A stretch of DNA of 35,386 nt from an uncultured Woeseiaceae bacterium (GTDB lineage Bacteria; Pseudomonadota; Gammaproteobacteria; Steroidobacterales; Woeseiaceae): NCBI GenBank assembly GCA_947259985.1, contig CAMYOJ010000031.1, positions 1 through 35,386 on the forward strand, given 5' to 3'. The notes under the pieces were generated by a model. The model saw only the letters and a program-made list of their open reading frames with translations. It had not been told where the DNA came from and did no database searches. The position numbers and the translations under genes were made by a program. Positions 16,035 to 24,104 of this stretch are shown in pieces (position 1 is the stretch's first letter; each line of letters begins with the position of its first letter).

Positions 16035-16532
16035 CTACTGATCGGGGTCTTCGAGGCCCAATCGCTGATGCCACGAAGCAATCGACTCGTCAGGATATCG
16101 AGCGAACACCTTGTCGTTCCGACCGTTGTGCAACTCTACCCAAGGCGCTTTTGAGTCGACCATTAAATGCGTGCGCTCAGGCGGTACCGGCAACTCACTA
16201 TCGATGGCCGATGCATGCGGGTGCACCAGCTCCGGCCAGCGTGGGTCCCATATCCAGAGTGCACTGCCACATACCTTGCAAAAGTGCCGCCGCGCCGGAC
16301 TCTTCTCACTCTTACGGGTTTCTTCATCATGAATCATGGCGCAGTACACGCTGATGTTGGCGTCGCCGTATACCTCAAGTGATGAAAAATCGCCGCCCAG
16401 ATTAATGGCATAACCACCTCCGCCCGATGTCTTGCGACAGATTGAGCAATAACAGCGGTTGAAGGGATACGGATGGGTGGACCGAAGCTTGAACCGCACA
16501 CCTCCACAGTGACAGGATCCTTCAAGCAGCAT
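16035..16532 (-). CDS. GFA / CENP-V family zinc protein
   Basis: The 165-residue product has the Cys pattern of the GFA (formaldehyde-activating-like) fold: CHCGGVRF, then CYCSICRKTSGGGGYAINLGG, then FCKVCGSALW. These bind two zinc ions. The catalytic claim for this family (glutathione-formaldehyde condensation) is disputed, so the function is best left as a zinc-binding protein. I chose Met at 16532 (MLLEGSCHCG) because GAGGC is well placed; the ATG 18 bases upstream is an alternative. It is divergent from the cut-off YkgJ-type gene. Confidence 0.85.
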   Translation of the reverse strand: MLLEGSCHCGGVRFKLRSTHPYPFNRCYCSICRKTSGGGGYAINLGGDFSSLEVYGDANISVYCAMIHDEETRKSEKSPARRHFCKVCGSALWIWDPRWPELVHPHASAIDSELPVPPERTHLMVDSKAPWVELHNGRNDKVFARYPDESIASWHQRLGLEDPDQ

Positions 16533-16679
16533 ATTGAGCCTCAAAAACAATCACAGCCAACTCGCGAAGCAGCATACATCCGCTTCACGCCTCAATCACC
16601 CCCCAAGCCGGCTGAAACGTCCATGCTCCGAAATATACGGATGTCATTGTTGTCCAATGGTGTCGTGTATTCTAGGCAA

Positions 16680-16874
16680 ATGAAGAACTGCAACTCATGC
16701 GGCAAGTGTTGCGAGAGGTGGGGCAACGATGGTTTGTCTGCGTCACCTGAAGAGATCGATTGGTGGGAGACACACCGACCGGACATAGCGCGCTACGTCC
16801 AAGATAAGAAGATCTGGATTGACCCCGCAACCAATGAGTATTTCGCTCGTTGTCCCTGGCTGCGGAAATCATGA
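16680..16874 (+). pseudogene. Truncated YkgJ-type cysteine-cluster gene
   Basis: The N-terminus MKNCNSCGKCCERWG is the start of the YkgJ/zinc-or-iron-chelating family, whose members bind metal through a CxxCxxCC cluster and later Cys residues. The frame runs through NEYFARCPWLRKS and then stops after 64 residues. Family members normally continue past CPWL with a further Cys-containing segment such as CxIHDxRPxxC. No other frame downstream restores it. The stop lies just before repeat-like DNA (16900-16980), so the 3' half was probably lost by insertion or deletion. A short functional peptide cannot be excluded. Confidence 0.6.
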
Positions 16875-16940
16875 TCGACAGCCGACCCCCAGCCGGCCGG
16901 CGCCCATGACGGTCTGCTTTTCACGTAACCGGCCGCTCAG

Positions 16941-16954
16941 GTGTCCACCAAACC
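16941..16954. repeat. 14-bp word shared with 7908-7921 (inverted)
   Basis: GTGTCCACCAAACC is the exact reverse complement of 7908-7921, with GGCCGCT immediately upstream at 16931-16937. Confidence 0.45.
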
Positions 16955-16966
16955 CAGGCAAGACCA

Positions 16967-16979
16967 TTGGGTCAGTAGA
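16967..16979 (+). repeat. Dispersed TGGGTCAGYAGCC word, copy 5
   Basis: TTGGGTCAGTAGA, directly after the 14-bp shared word, in the DNA that abuts the truncated YkgJ-type gene. Confidence 0.4.
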
Positions 16980-17075
16980 CATAATCTTGAGACGGTTGTT
17001 TAGTGAACCGTGTCAACGCCAGATCTCCAGTCGCCGCCTATAGTTCACCCAAGCGCACTAAGCGGGCGAATTTGT

Positions 17076-17420
17076 ATGACTCAAAAGGGACTCAACATTG
17101 CTGAAGATCGTGAGCTGACAAGTCCGTTTGCTAACGAGCCGGAGTTCTATGCCTGCGACGAGGCGTTCCTGGAAGTCTGCGAGCTGGTTAATCGTGGTGA
17201 CGACGAAGCGGCAAACCAAGCCTTCTATGATTCTTACGAACGCATTTGCGACCTGCTCGGTCAGGTTGACTTCGTGTCCGCGGGCGAGTTGCTCGACGAA
17301 GATCTCTCCGAACTAAGCGAGCTACGCGCACGACTTAGGAAGGTGCTGGTTCGTGGACTGTCCGGGGTTTTCGTTTGTGCGTTTATTATTCTGGTTAGTT
17401 TCGCCACTTTGCCTTGGTAG
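17076..17420 (+). CDS. Tail-anchored small protein of unknown function
   Basis: The 114-residue product is acidic and helical over residues 1-90 (ACDEAFLEVCELVNRGDDEAA, then LLDEDLSELSELRARLRKV). It ends in one hydrophobic helix (GVFVCAFIILVSFATLPW), so it looks like a C-terminally anchored membrane protein. I chose Met at 17076 (MTQKGLN) because the 22 residues before it look unconserved; the ATG at 17010 is possible. The ribosome-binding site is weak in both cases. No family is recognised. Confidence 0.5.
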   Translation: MTQKGLNIAEDRELTSPFANEPEFYACDEAFLEVCELVNRGDDEAANQAFYDSYERICDLLGQVDFVSAGELLDEDLSELSELRARLRKVLVRGLSGVFVCAFIILVSFATLPW

Positions 17421-17477
17421 CCGCTCTGTTTCGATTTCCAAGCCGCTGTCATTCGTATCATTCGAGACAAACAATAA

Positions 17478-17504
17478 CCGGGCGCGCACACGCTGCGCGC
17501 CCGG
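17478..17504 (-). terminator. Strong hairpin, terminator of the minus-strand operon
   Basis: CCGGGCGCGC (17478-17487) and GCGCGCCCGG (17495-17504) form a perfect 10-bp stem with a 7-base loop. Read on the minus strand it is followed by TTATTGTTTG, so it suits termination of the operon ending at 17517. It could also stop plus-strand transcription from the small gene at 17076. Confidence 0.75.
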
Positions 17505-17516
17505 CACTTGATTTGG

Positions 17517-18164
17517 CTAGAGCTCCCGAATTTCCTCCCACTCTCTCTCTGTTGGCATATCGACTTCGTCCCCAAGGCTGCCGTCCGGGTATATCGGACG
17601 CAGCGTACAGTCCTCGCATTCGATATCGCCGTCTTCATCCTCGATAGTGTCCTCATACTCATAGTCAGCCGCGTCGCCGAAATCGCTATCGCCGTCGCCA
17701 CCACTGCCGCCGGCGGAAGACGACGGCCGGCGTGTGTTGCCGGCACCTACCGGCAGGTCGCCCTCGACATCGCGGGTCAGGAACCTGTAGACGACAATGT
17801 CGAGGTTCCTGTAGATCACTCGAATCTGGACAATGAGCCCCTCGACGACGAGCGTCTCGGCGCTGCCGAACTCGAGGAACCGCCGAGCGATGGAGCCGAG
17901 TATTCGCGAGAGCGGGCCGACCTGTAGCTCGGCATTCAAGTCGATCGTGACGGTATTGCCGTAACTGTCGGTAATCTGGAACCTGTCCGCCTGGCTTGGC
18001 GTGAGCCAGCGCTGCGTTCCGAAGAACTGGTTGTAGCTGAAATTGCGTGCGTCCTCGGGATACTCGGTGAGGTCCCGGCAGTCCTCGCAGTAAATATTGA
18101 GCAACTCCTGGGCATTGGTGAGCGACGGGAGCAACAGCATCAATGTCAATATGAGGCTCTTCAT
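17517..18164 (-). CDS. Exported protein with two CEDC motifs
   Basis: I recognise no family. The 215-residue product has a signal peptide (MKSLILTLMLLLPSLTNAQE). The mature N-terminus starts NIYCEDCRDLTEYP, and near the C-terminus a matching motif appears (DIECEDCTLRPIYP), so two Cys pairs of the same CEDC form bracket the protein. Between them lie a beta-rich region (about 40-135) and a Gly/Ser/Asp-rich acidic linker (about 148-180). Its ATG overlaps the stop codon of the upstream gene (ATGA), which indicates translational coupling. The partner is also exported, so the two probably act together in the periplasm or at the cell surface. Confidence 0.7.
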   Translation of the reverse strand: MKSLILTLMLLLPSLTNAQELLNIYCEDCRDLTEYPEDARNFSYNQFFGTQRWLTPSQADRFQITDSYGNTVTIDLNAELQVGPLSRILGSIARRFLEFGSAETLVVEGLIVQIRVIYRNLDIVVYRFLTRDVEGDLPVGAGNTRRPSSSAGGSGGDGDSDFGDAADYEYEDTIEDEDGDIECEDCTLRPIYPDGSLGDEVDMPTEREWEEIREL

Positions 18165-18916
18165 AGCAGCACCTCATCGACAAGGCTTTCACCGTAGATT
18201 TCGAGCTGAATCTCACGAATTCGCCGCAGATTCTCCCGCACACGTTCATCGAGCACGGCGATTTCCTTTTCCCCGAAGCCGGCGCCGTCGAGGTCCTCGA
18301 GAATCCATTGGACATCGACTGCCGAGCCCATTGCCTGAGCCGTTCGCGTAAGCACATAAGTATTCGCTCTGGCGCTCTGTGCGGCCGGGCTTTCACCCCG
18401 CAGGCTGTAGGCCTGTGCAGCAAGCCACATCACGGGATCGAGGTTTGCGGGCTTCAGGGCGACGGCACGCAGCAGCAGCCGGCGAGACTCCGCCAGGTCG
18501 ACCTCGACCAGTCGCTTGCCAAGCACGCTGGCCGCGCGTGCGTCGTTGTAAGAAAGTACCCTGAGTTCGTCGTCGCTGTAGTGATCGTACTCGCCGACGG
18601 CGGTTTCGATCGGTACGCAGGAATAGGCGTCGGTAACGGTGCCGTTACCAAGGTCGATGTAGTGGCGCTGCACCGAGCAATGACGGTCCTTCCTGACCTC
18701 GATGCCCATGACCATTTCGGTCGCGGGCGGCTCAGGCGCGGCGACGGAGTCCGGTTCCGACGAATCCTCTTCTGCAACTATTGCAGGTAGTTTGGCAGGC
18801 GCGTCTGCTGGCGTTGCCGCCTGCGACGACGGCGTTGTGTCCGGGCGTTCTAACTGTGTCGCGATAACACATGCGACGACTAAGGTGAGCAGTAGTAATG
18901 TCAGTTTCGTTTTCAT
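18161..18916 (-). CDS. Exported helical-repeat protein, possible lipoprotein
   Basis: The 251-residue product has a hydrophobic start MKTKLTLLLLTLVVAC whose end fits a lipobox (VVAC, Cys16). A Pro/Ala/Glu/Ser-rich linker (about 24-68) follows. A Cys pair flanks RHCSVQRHYIDLGNGTVTDAYSCV, and residues about 110-240 are helical and TPR/Sel1-like in spacing (ESRRLLLRAVALKPANLDPVMWLAAQAY). No family name is certain. It is the first gene of a two-gene operon with the CEDC protein, with a 4-base stop/start overlap. Confidence 0.7.
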   Translation of the reverse strand: MKTKLTLLLLTLVVACVIATQLERPDTTPSSQAATPADAPAKLPAIVAEEDSSEPDSVAAPEPPATEMVMGIEVRKDRHCSVQRHYIDLGNGTVTDAYSCVPIETAVGEYDHYSDDELRVLSYNDARAASVLGKRLVEVDLAESRRLLLRAVALKPANLDPVMWLAAQAYSLRGESPAAQSARANTYVLTRTAQAMGSAVDVQWILEDLDGAGFGEKEIAVLDERVRENLRRIREIQLEIYGESLVDEVLL

Positions 18917-19118
18917 GGTGTCCCTACCATTTGTGTGATCCTGTAACTACGGTAGGTTTCGCCCACGGTGGATGCAGCCGATGTTTTTCCGCGGATCGCG
19001 AAGATACGCCGGGAGCAACGCCGGGATTCTTGCAATCGTCATGTGCCTGCCAGACACTTGTGCGCTGGTCGCGAGCCGCGACGGGATTCGACGCGAAGCC
19101 AGAGAGGAGCGATTGGCA

Positions 19119-20159
19119 ATGGAGTCATGCACATACAGCCTGCGAGCGAGCGGTGTCGCGCTATTCGTTGCAGTCCTGTTCATACATCCATTACCCGTCA
19201 GCGCCGACGATGACACCATGGATGTGCTGGCATTTCGCAACCATCATCCGTTCCTGCAGATCTTCGGCGTGCCAACGTTTCAGTCCGCAGCCCTCGCGTC
19301 GGAAGGCAGGCTCAAGTTCGACATCGCCGCGGAGCTGACCAATCATGCGGACGCGGGCGAAAACGCGAACGAATCATTCAAGGTCGATGGCGAAACCTAC
19401 GCGCTAACCGTGTCGTTACGGCATCGTCTCTGGCAACATCTCGAGGTGGGCGTCGACCTGCCTTTCGTCAGCCACCAGGAAGGCTTTCTGGACAACATCA
19501 TCAAGGAGTGGCACGACGTCCTCAGCGTGTCCAACTCGAACCGGGCCGGGCCCAAGGACCAGCTCGAATTTTTCTATGAGAGGGATGGCGTCACGCAATA
19601 CGAACTTACCTCGTCGACCTCCGGTCTCGGCGATATTCAGCTGACTGCTGCGATACCGCTCAGGGAGGCAGGCGCAGATGATGGCCACGCGCTCGCGATT
19701 CGTACGAGCGTGAAACTGCCCACGGGCGACGAGGAAGACCTGCACGGCAGCGGGGCAACGGACTTTTCGGCCGGCCTGTATGCGTCGACCAGGACCACGC
19801 TGTTCAATCGCGATCTCGGGCTGACCGGGTTCGTCGGCATGTTAGCGCTCGGCGACGGGGACGTGCTGCCCGAACTACAGGAGAGCAGCGTGCCGTTCGG
19901 TGGCGTCGCCGCGAAATTGCAGGCCATGGAACGCCTCGGCATCATCGTGCAGGTATACGCCCAGGGCAACTACTACGATTCCGATGTCGACAAACTCGGT
20001 GGCGACACATTCCAGCTCGGCATCGGCCTGGACTACCACCTTCCCAAACAGGGCCTTTCCCTGGCGCTGGCGATCGCCGAGGATCCGCTTTCCGATGCGA
20101 CGCCGGATTTCGCCATCCAGTTTTCGGTGCGAAGCTCTAACCGCCGCTCAGCACCCTGA
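19119..20159 (+). CDS. DUF3187 family outer-membrane protein
   Basis: The 346-residue product fits DUF3187, proteins predicted to form outer-membrane barrels. The segment NHHPFLQIFGVPTFQSA near the mature N-terminus and LEVGVDLPFVSHQEGFLDNIIKEWHDVLSVSNSNR are typical. The C-terminal strands alternate (GDTFQLGIGLDYHL). The frame is open from 18972, but Met at 19119 begins a proper signal peptide (Ala/Val/Leu core, cleavage near PVSADD) and has GAGGAG about 10 bases upstream. Its 3' end overlaps the convergent BCCT transporter gene by 12 bases. The function of the family is not known. Confidence 0.8.
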   Translation: MESCTYSLRASGVALFVAVLFIHPLPVSADDDTMDVLAFRNHHPFLQIFGVPTFQSAALASEGRLKFDIAAELTNHADAGENANESFKVDGETYALTVSLRHRLWQHLEVGVDLPFVSHQEGFLDNIIKEWHDVLSVSNSNRAGPKDQLEFFYERDGVTQYELTSSTSGLGDIQLTAAIPLREAGADDGHALAIRTSVKLPTGDEEDLHGSGATDFSAGLYASTRTTLFNRDLGLTGFVGMLALGDGDVLPELQESSVPFGGVAAKLQAMERLGIIVQVYAQGNYYDSDVDKLGGDTFQLGIGLDYHLPKQGLSLALAIAEDPLSDATPDFAIQFSVRSSNRRSAP

Positions 20160-21659
20160 CTGATCCGCTCGCAAGGTTTTTACGAGCGAGACGGACATCA
20201 GCACACCGATGAGCAGGATCGGCAGCGAAACAATCAGCAGGATTACCTGGATCGGTCGCAGGTTGCTATCCATAAGCATGAGCGCGACCGGCATAAGACC
20301 GAGGGCGAGCGCCCAGAAAACACGGTGCCAGCGCGCGGGGTCGTCGCCGGCCCTGAGGTGCAGCGTCGCGCTGGATGCGAGCGTGTACGACGCGGAGTCG
20401 TAAGTCGTCGCGGCGAACACGAGGGCGATCAGCGAGAACAGGCCGATTACGACTGCCGCCAGGGGTAGCTGCTCGAGCATGGCGACGATGGCGGCGTTTC
20501 CACTCACCGAGCTCATGATGCCCGTGAAGTCGACAGTCCCGGTGGTCTCCAGGAACAGCGCGTAGTTGCCCATCACCATGTAGAACAGCCAACTGCCGAG
20601 CGAACCCCATATCAACATGCCGAATACGACTTGCCGGATCGTCCGGCCTCTCGAAATACGAGTTACGAACAGTCCGACGTAGGGCGCAAACGCAATCCAC
20701 CATGCCCAGTAGAAAATGGTCCAGGCCTCAACGAAGCCCGAATTCGAAAACGGATCCGTCCAAAAATTCATGCGAATGAAATTTTGCGTCATGACCCCGA
20801 GGCTGTTGAGGCTGGTCTTGAGCAGGAACGCGGTTGGGCCGGCGATCAGGATAAACAGCAGCAAACCGAACGCCATTCCAACGTTGATGTCGCTCAGCCG
20901 CTTGATTCCTTTCTTTAGCCCGAGCCATACGCTCAGCGAGAACAGCAATATGCAAAGCCAGACGACGGCGATCTCGAGTGCATCGCTGGCCTCGATATCG
21001 AGGAGCCAGCCGAAGCACGCTGCAATCATCGGCGTCGAGAAACCGAGACTCGATGCTGCGCCGCCCAGCAAGGCGATCATGAAGAGGAAGTCGATCGCGC
21101 GCGCGGCCGGGCCGTGTTCCTTGCCTTTGAGAAACCAGTGACAACTGACGCTGAATCTCAGCACATCGAGTTTCTTGACGTAGTACGGGTACGCGATCGC
21201 AATGGTCGGCAGGCAATAGAAGGCCCAGGCCGTAAATCCCCAGTGAAACAGCCCGTAGGTCGAAGCCCACTCCATGGCCTCGACACTGCGCGGCGCGGCA
21301 CCGAATGGTGGCGCATCATAGTAGAAAGCCCACTCGGTCGCGCACCAGTACAACATGCCTGCGCCGACGCCGGCGCAGAACAACATTCCGACCCAGCTGA
21401 TCTCGCGAAATTCAGGACGCTCGTCGGGCTCGCCGAGTCGGACTTTGCCGTAGCGACTGCCAGCGAGCCATGCCAGGAAGCTGATCGCCGCGACGCTGGC
21501 CAGCAGGTAGAGAATGCCGAACTCCCGCGTGATGTAGTTGTACAGCGATTCAAGCGCCACGTTCGAGGCGTCCGGATACAGAAACAGCGGAATACTGGCG
21601 GATACGAGTATCGCAGCACAGAGCCCGAAACTGGGCCAGTCGATTCGGCTTTGCTCCAT
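20148..21659 (-). CDS. BCCT family transporter
   Basis: The 503-residue protein is a betaine/choline/carnitine-type secondary carrier of the inner membrane, with about 12 helices. Diagnostic stretches are FCAGVGAGMLYWCATEWAFY in the third helix region, HWGFTAWAFYCLP, and the signature FYWAWWIAFAPYVGLFVTRI followed by SRGRT. Trp-rich helices form the substrate box in this family. There is no long C-terminal osmosensory tail like that of BetP, so it is more likely a nutrient carrier than an osmoregulator. It is the last gene of an operon behind the MDR and SDR oxidoreductases (13-base gap), which suggests its substrate is metabolised by them. Confidence 0.93.
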   Translation of the reverse strand: MEQSRIDWPSFGLCAAILVSASIPLFLYPDASNVALESLYNYITREFGILYLLASVAAISFLAWLAGSRYGKVRLGEPDERPEFREISWVGMLFCAGVGAGMLYWCATEWAFYYDAPPFGAAPRSVEAMEWASTYGLFHWGFTAWAFYCLPTIAIAYPYYVKKLDVLRFSVSCHWFLKGKEHGPAARAIDFLFMIALLGGAASSLGFSTPMIAACFGWLLDIEASDALEIAVVWLCILLFSLSVWLGLKKGIKRLSDINVGMAFGLLLFILIAGPTAFLLKTSLNSLGVMTQNFIRMNFWTDPFSNSGFVEAWTIFYWAWWIAFAPYVGLFVTRISRGRTIRQVVFGMLIWGSLGSWLFYMVMGNYALFLETTGTVDFTGIMSSVSGNAAIVAMLEQLPLAAVVIGLFSLIALVFAATTYDSASYTLASSATLHLRAGDDPARWHRVFWALALGLMPVALMLMDSNLRPIQVILLIVSLPILLIGVLMSVSLVKTLRADQSGC

Positions 21660-21672
21660 GCGTTGTCTCGCG

Positions 21673-22659
21673 TCAGTCGAGGGTCAGGATGACCGCTCCA
21701 CGGATACTACCCTGTTCCACTATCTCGTTGCCTTTGGCGATGTCGTCGAGGGGCATTGTGTGCGCGATGCGATGCTGCAGTTCGCCGGCCGAAAGCGCCA
21801 TGTCGATATCGGCGATTGCCAGTTCCTTGGCATCCTCGGGCATCGCATAGACAATGATCATGCGCACCGTAATATCCTTGTACATCATCTGGAAGAACGG
21901 CAGCTTTGGCTCGGTGACCTGTGTCGATGAGTAGGTTGCGATTGTGCCGCCGGTGCGCAGCACTTCGATCGATGTCGGCAGGTTAGCGCCGAACTCGACG
22001 TCGATGATGCGGTCGACAGGTTCGCCGCCCGATGCTGCCATGACGGCGGCAGCGAAGTTGTCATCGCGATGATTGACGACATGGTGTGCGCCAGCCTGCA
22101 CGCAGGCCGCCGCATCTTCGTCATTGCTGGCAGTAGCGATTACCGTGGCGCCGGCGCGGCTTGCCCACTGCACGGCGTAGTGTCCAACGCGCCCGGCACC
22201 GCCGGTTACAAGCACGGTCTGCCCTGCTACGTCGCCATCGGCAAACACGGCACGGTGCGCGGTCATGGCCGGAATACCGAGACATGCCCCGACATCGAAA
22301 CCGGCTGCCGCCGGTAGTGGCGGCGCCCGGCGCGCATCTATACCTAAGTATTCGGCGGCCGTGCCGAAGCGTCGCGCGTACTGTGCCTGGTAGAGCCATA
22401 CGCGCTCGCCGACGCGGCTGGTCTCGATTCCGTCCCCGACAGCCTCGACGACGCCAGCACCATCGCTGTTCGGAATTACCAGGCCGTTATCGAGCAGGTT
22501 CGGGAAGGAGCCCGCTCGTTTCTTGACATCCGATGGGTTGATAGCGCTCGTCGCAACCCTGACCAGGACTTCGCCCGGACCGGCTTCCGGTTTGTCGAGT
22601 TCACCAACCTGCAGTACCTCGCGTGCCGCGCCAAATTGTTCAAACCATGCTGCGCGCAT
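21673..22659 (-). CDS. Zinc-free MDR oxidoreductase (quinone oxidoreductase-like)
   Basis: The 328-residue enzyme has a GroES-like N-terminal domain (EVLVRVATSAINPSDVKKRAG) and a Rossmann domain with VLVTGGAGRVGHYAVQWA (Gly-rich loop about 153-159). It lacks the zinc-binding Cys cluster, like NADPH:quinone reductase-type members. The start at 22659 (MRAAWFEQFG) follows GGGAG; the frame remains open upstream through the SDR gene but has no protein logic there. It sits 19 bases after the SDR gene and 13 before the BCCT gene, in one operon. The substrate is likely an enone or quinone-like intermediate, but this is inference. Confidence 0.9.
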   Translation of the reverse strand: MRAAWFEQFGAAREVLQVGELDKPEAGPGEVLVRVATSAINPSDVKKRAGSFPNLLDNGLVIPNSDGAGVVEAVGDGIETSRVGERVWLYQAQYARRFGTAAEYLGIDARRAPPLPAAAGFDVGACLGIPAMTAHRAVFADGDVAGQTVLVTGGAGRVGHYAVQWASRAGATVIATASNDEDAAACVQAGAHHVVNHRDDNFAAAVMAASGGEPVDRIIDVEFGANLPTSIEVLRTGGTIATYSSTQVTEPKLPFFQMMYKDITVRMIIVYAMPEDAKELAIADIDMALSAGELQHRIAHTMPLDDIAKGNEIVEQGSIRGAVILTLD

Positions 22660-22678
22660 GATGGAAGCTCCCTGGGCC

Positions 22679-23461
22679 CTAGTCGAGCCAGTTTGAGAGG
22701 CCCTCGGTGTGGCCGTCAACGGAAATCGCCTGCCCGGAAATTCTCTTTGCGCTGTCCGATGCGAGGAACAGCACCGTGTCAGCGACCTCCTCGGGCGAAA
22801 TGAAGGTGCGCATCGAGGTCTGTCGCAGATAAACGTCGCGTATCTGTTCGACGGGAACGCCGCGCTGTTTTGCATCTCGCTCCATGACCGCGTCGATACG
22901 CGCCCCGCTGACACTCGTCGGGCAGACGGCGTTCACGCGAATTCCTTCGGGCCCGAGTTCCATCGCCCAGGTCTTCATCAGCCCGATCATCGCCCACTTG
23001 CTCGCCGCGTAAGCGGAGCGCCGCGGGTAGCCGTGCAGTGCAGCCGTTGACGAGATATTGATGATTGCGCCGTTAGCTGCCTTGCGCAGTAATGGCACAG
23101 CGCGTTTGGTCATGTAGAACGTGCCCGAGAGGTTGACCCGGATACACTGCTCCCAAGCATCCTCGTCATGTTCTTCGACGGGCGCCGTCGGTCCCGCGAT
23201 GCCGGCATTGTTGACGAGGACGTCGAGGTGATCGTGGTGCTGCCGCAGGTCCGTGAAAATACGGTCGACGTTCTCGCGGCTGCCGATGTCAGCCATCGTC
23301 GTCGTAGCGCCAGGATTGGCCGAGCTGAACTCCTCGAGCGTCTCCTCGTCTACATCGCAGACATGCACGGCCGCGCCGCTGGCGAGGAACTTTTCGGCGA
23401 TCGCGCGCCCGATACCGGAGGCGCCGCCGGAAATGAGTACAGTTTTGTTGTTGTCGGACAT
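22679..23461 (-). CDS. Short-chain dehydrogenase/reductase
   Basis: The 260-residue classical SDR has the cofactor loop SGGASGIG (11-18), an acidic residue after the second strand (CDVDEE, Asp36) favouring NAD(H), the NNAG motif (84-87), and the catalytic Ser138, Tyr151 and Lys155 (ISSTAALHGYPRRSAYAASK). The C-terminal ISGQAISVDGHTEGLS is also typical. It oxidises or reduces a hydroxyl/keto group of an unknown substrate in the cytoplasm. It is the first gene of the SDR-MDR-BCCT operon. Its ATG has GGAG very close upstream. Confidence 0.93.
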   Translation of the reverse strand: MSDNNKTVLISGGASGIGRAIAEKFLASGAAVHVCDVDEETLEEFSSANPGATTTMADIGSRENVDRIFTDLRQHHDHLDVLVNNAGIAGPTAPVEEHDEDAWEQCIRVNLSGTFYMTKRAVPLLRKAANGAIINISSTAALHGYPRRSAYAASKWAMIGLMKTWAMELGPEGIRVNAVCPTSVSGARIDAVMERDAKQRGVPVEQIRDVYLRQTSMRTFISPEEVADTVLFLASDSAKRISGQAISVDGHTEGLSNWLD

Positions 23462-23540
23462 GCTCCGATTTCTTCTGTTATCGTCTGCGGTTCGCCGGAA
23501 GTCTAGCATTGCGGGCGCCCTGCCTCACGAGCCTGACCCT

Positions 23541-24104
23541 ATGAAAGACAAAGCCAGTCAGCTGCCACTACGGCTACGCAAAAAACACGGCACGGGCCAG
23601 CGACTCGACGTCACGGCGGCGGACGGCGGGCGCCTCGTACGGGCGCAATCGCTGCGCAATGCCACTGTGGGCGGGCTCATTTCCATCATCGTGTTCTCGA
23701 TGCTCTGGATAATGCTCTCTTCGCTGCTGAATCGCGTGTTCCCGTGGATGACGGTGCTTCTGGGCGCCATGCTCGGCTTTGTCGTACAGCGCGCCGGGCG
23801 CGGCGTTGACTGGCGCTTCCCGACCCTGGCAGCCGGGCTGACCCTTGCTGGCGCGCTGGCGGCGAACATTGTCGTCGCGGCGTCGTATACAGCCGAGACA
23901 TTCGATACCGGTACGCTGCATATTCTGAAGTCGGTCACGAGCATGACCTGGCCGGTGTTTTTCGACGAGGTGTGGAGCGTTGCGGACGCTTTCTACGCCG
24001 TGCTGGCGGCCTCGGTGGCCGCATTCCTGGCGAACCGCAGGCTGTCTCGCTCGCAGTATTACGCTTTGCGCCTGTGGAGGGCCGAATCAGACAGGCATCA
24101 GTAG
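23541..24104 (+). CDS. Small membrane protein of unknown function
   Basis: The 187-residue product begins with a basic cytoplasmic segment (MKDKASQLPLRLRKKHGTG) and has hydrophobic helices at about 43-65, 67-83, 95-113 and 146-162. The frame is open further upstream, but ATG 23541 is the natural start because the earlier part runs antisense through the SDR gene. No family is recognised; the C-terminal RRLSRSQYYALRLWRA is basic. It is divergent from the SDR operon and its end overlaps the HD-domain gene by 18 bases. Confidence 0.7.
   Translation: MKDKASQLPLRLRKKHGTGQRLDVTAADGGRLVRAQSLRNATVGGLISIIVFSMLWIMLSSLLNRVFPWMTVLLGAMLGFVVQRAGRGVDWRFPTLAAGLTLAGALAANIVVAASYTAETFDTGTLHILKSVTSMTWPVFFDEVWSVADAFYAVLAASVAAFLANRRLSRSQYYALRLWRAESDRHQ

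Noticed and set aside
5438..17516. Chromosomal integron cassette array
   Set aside because: The small-gene content looks cassette-like, but I could not find paired attC sites (RYYYAAC with GTTRRRY and an inverted body) between genes, orientations are mixed, and no integron integrase is present.
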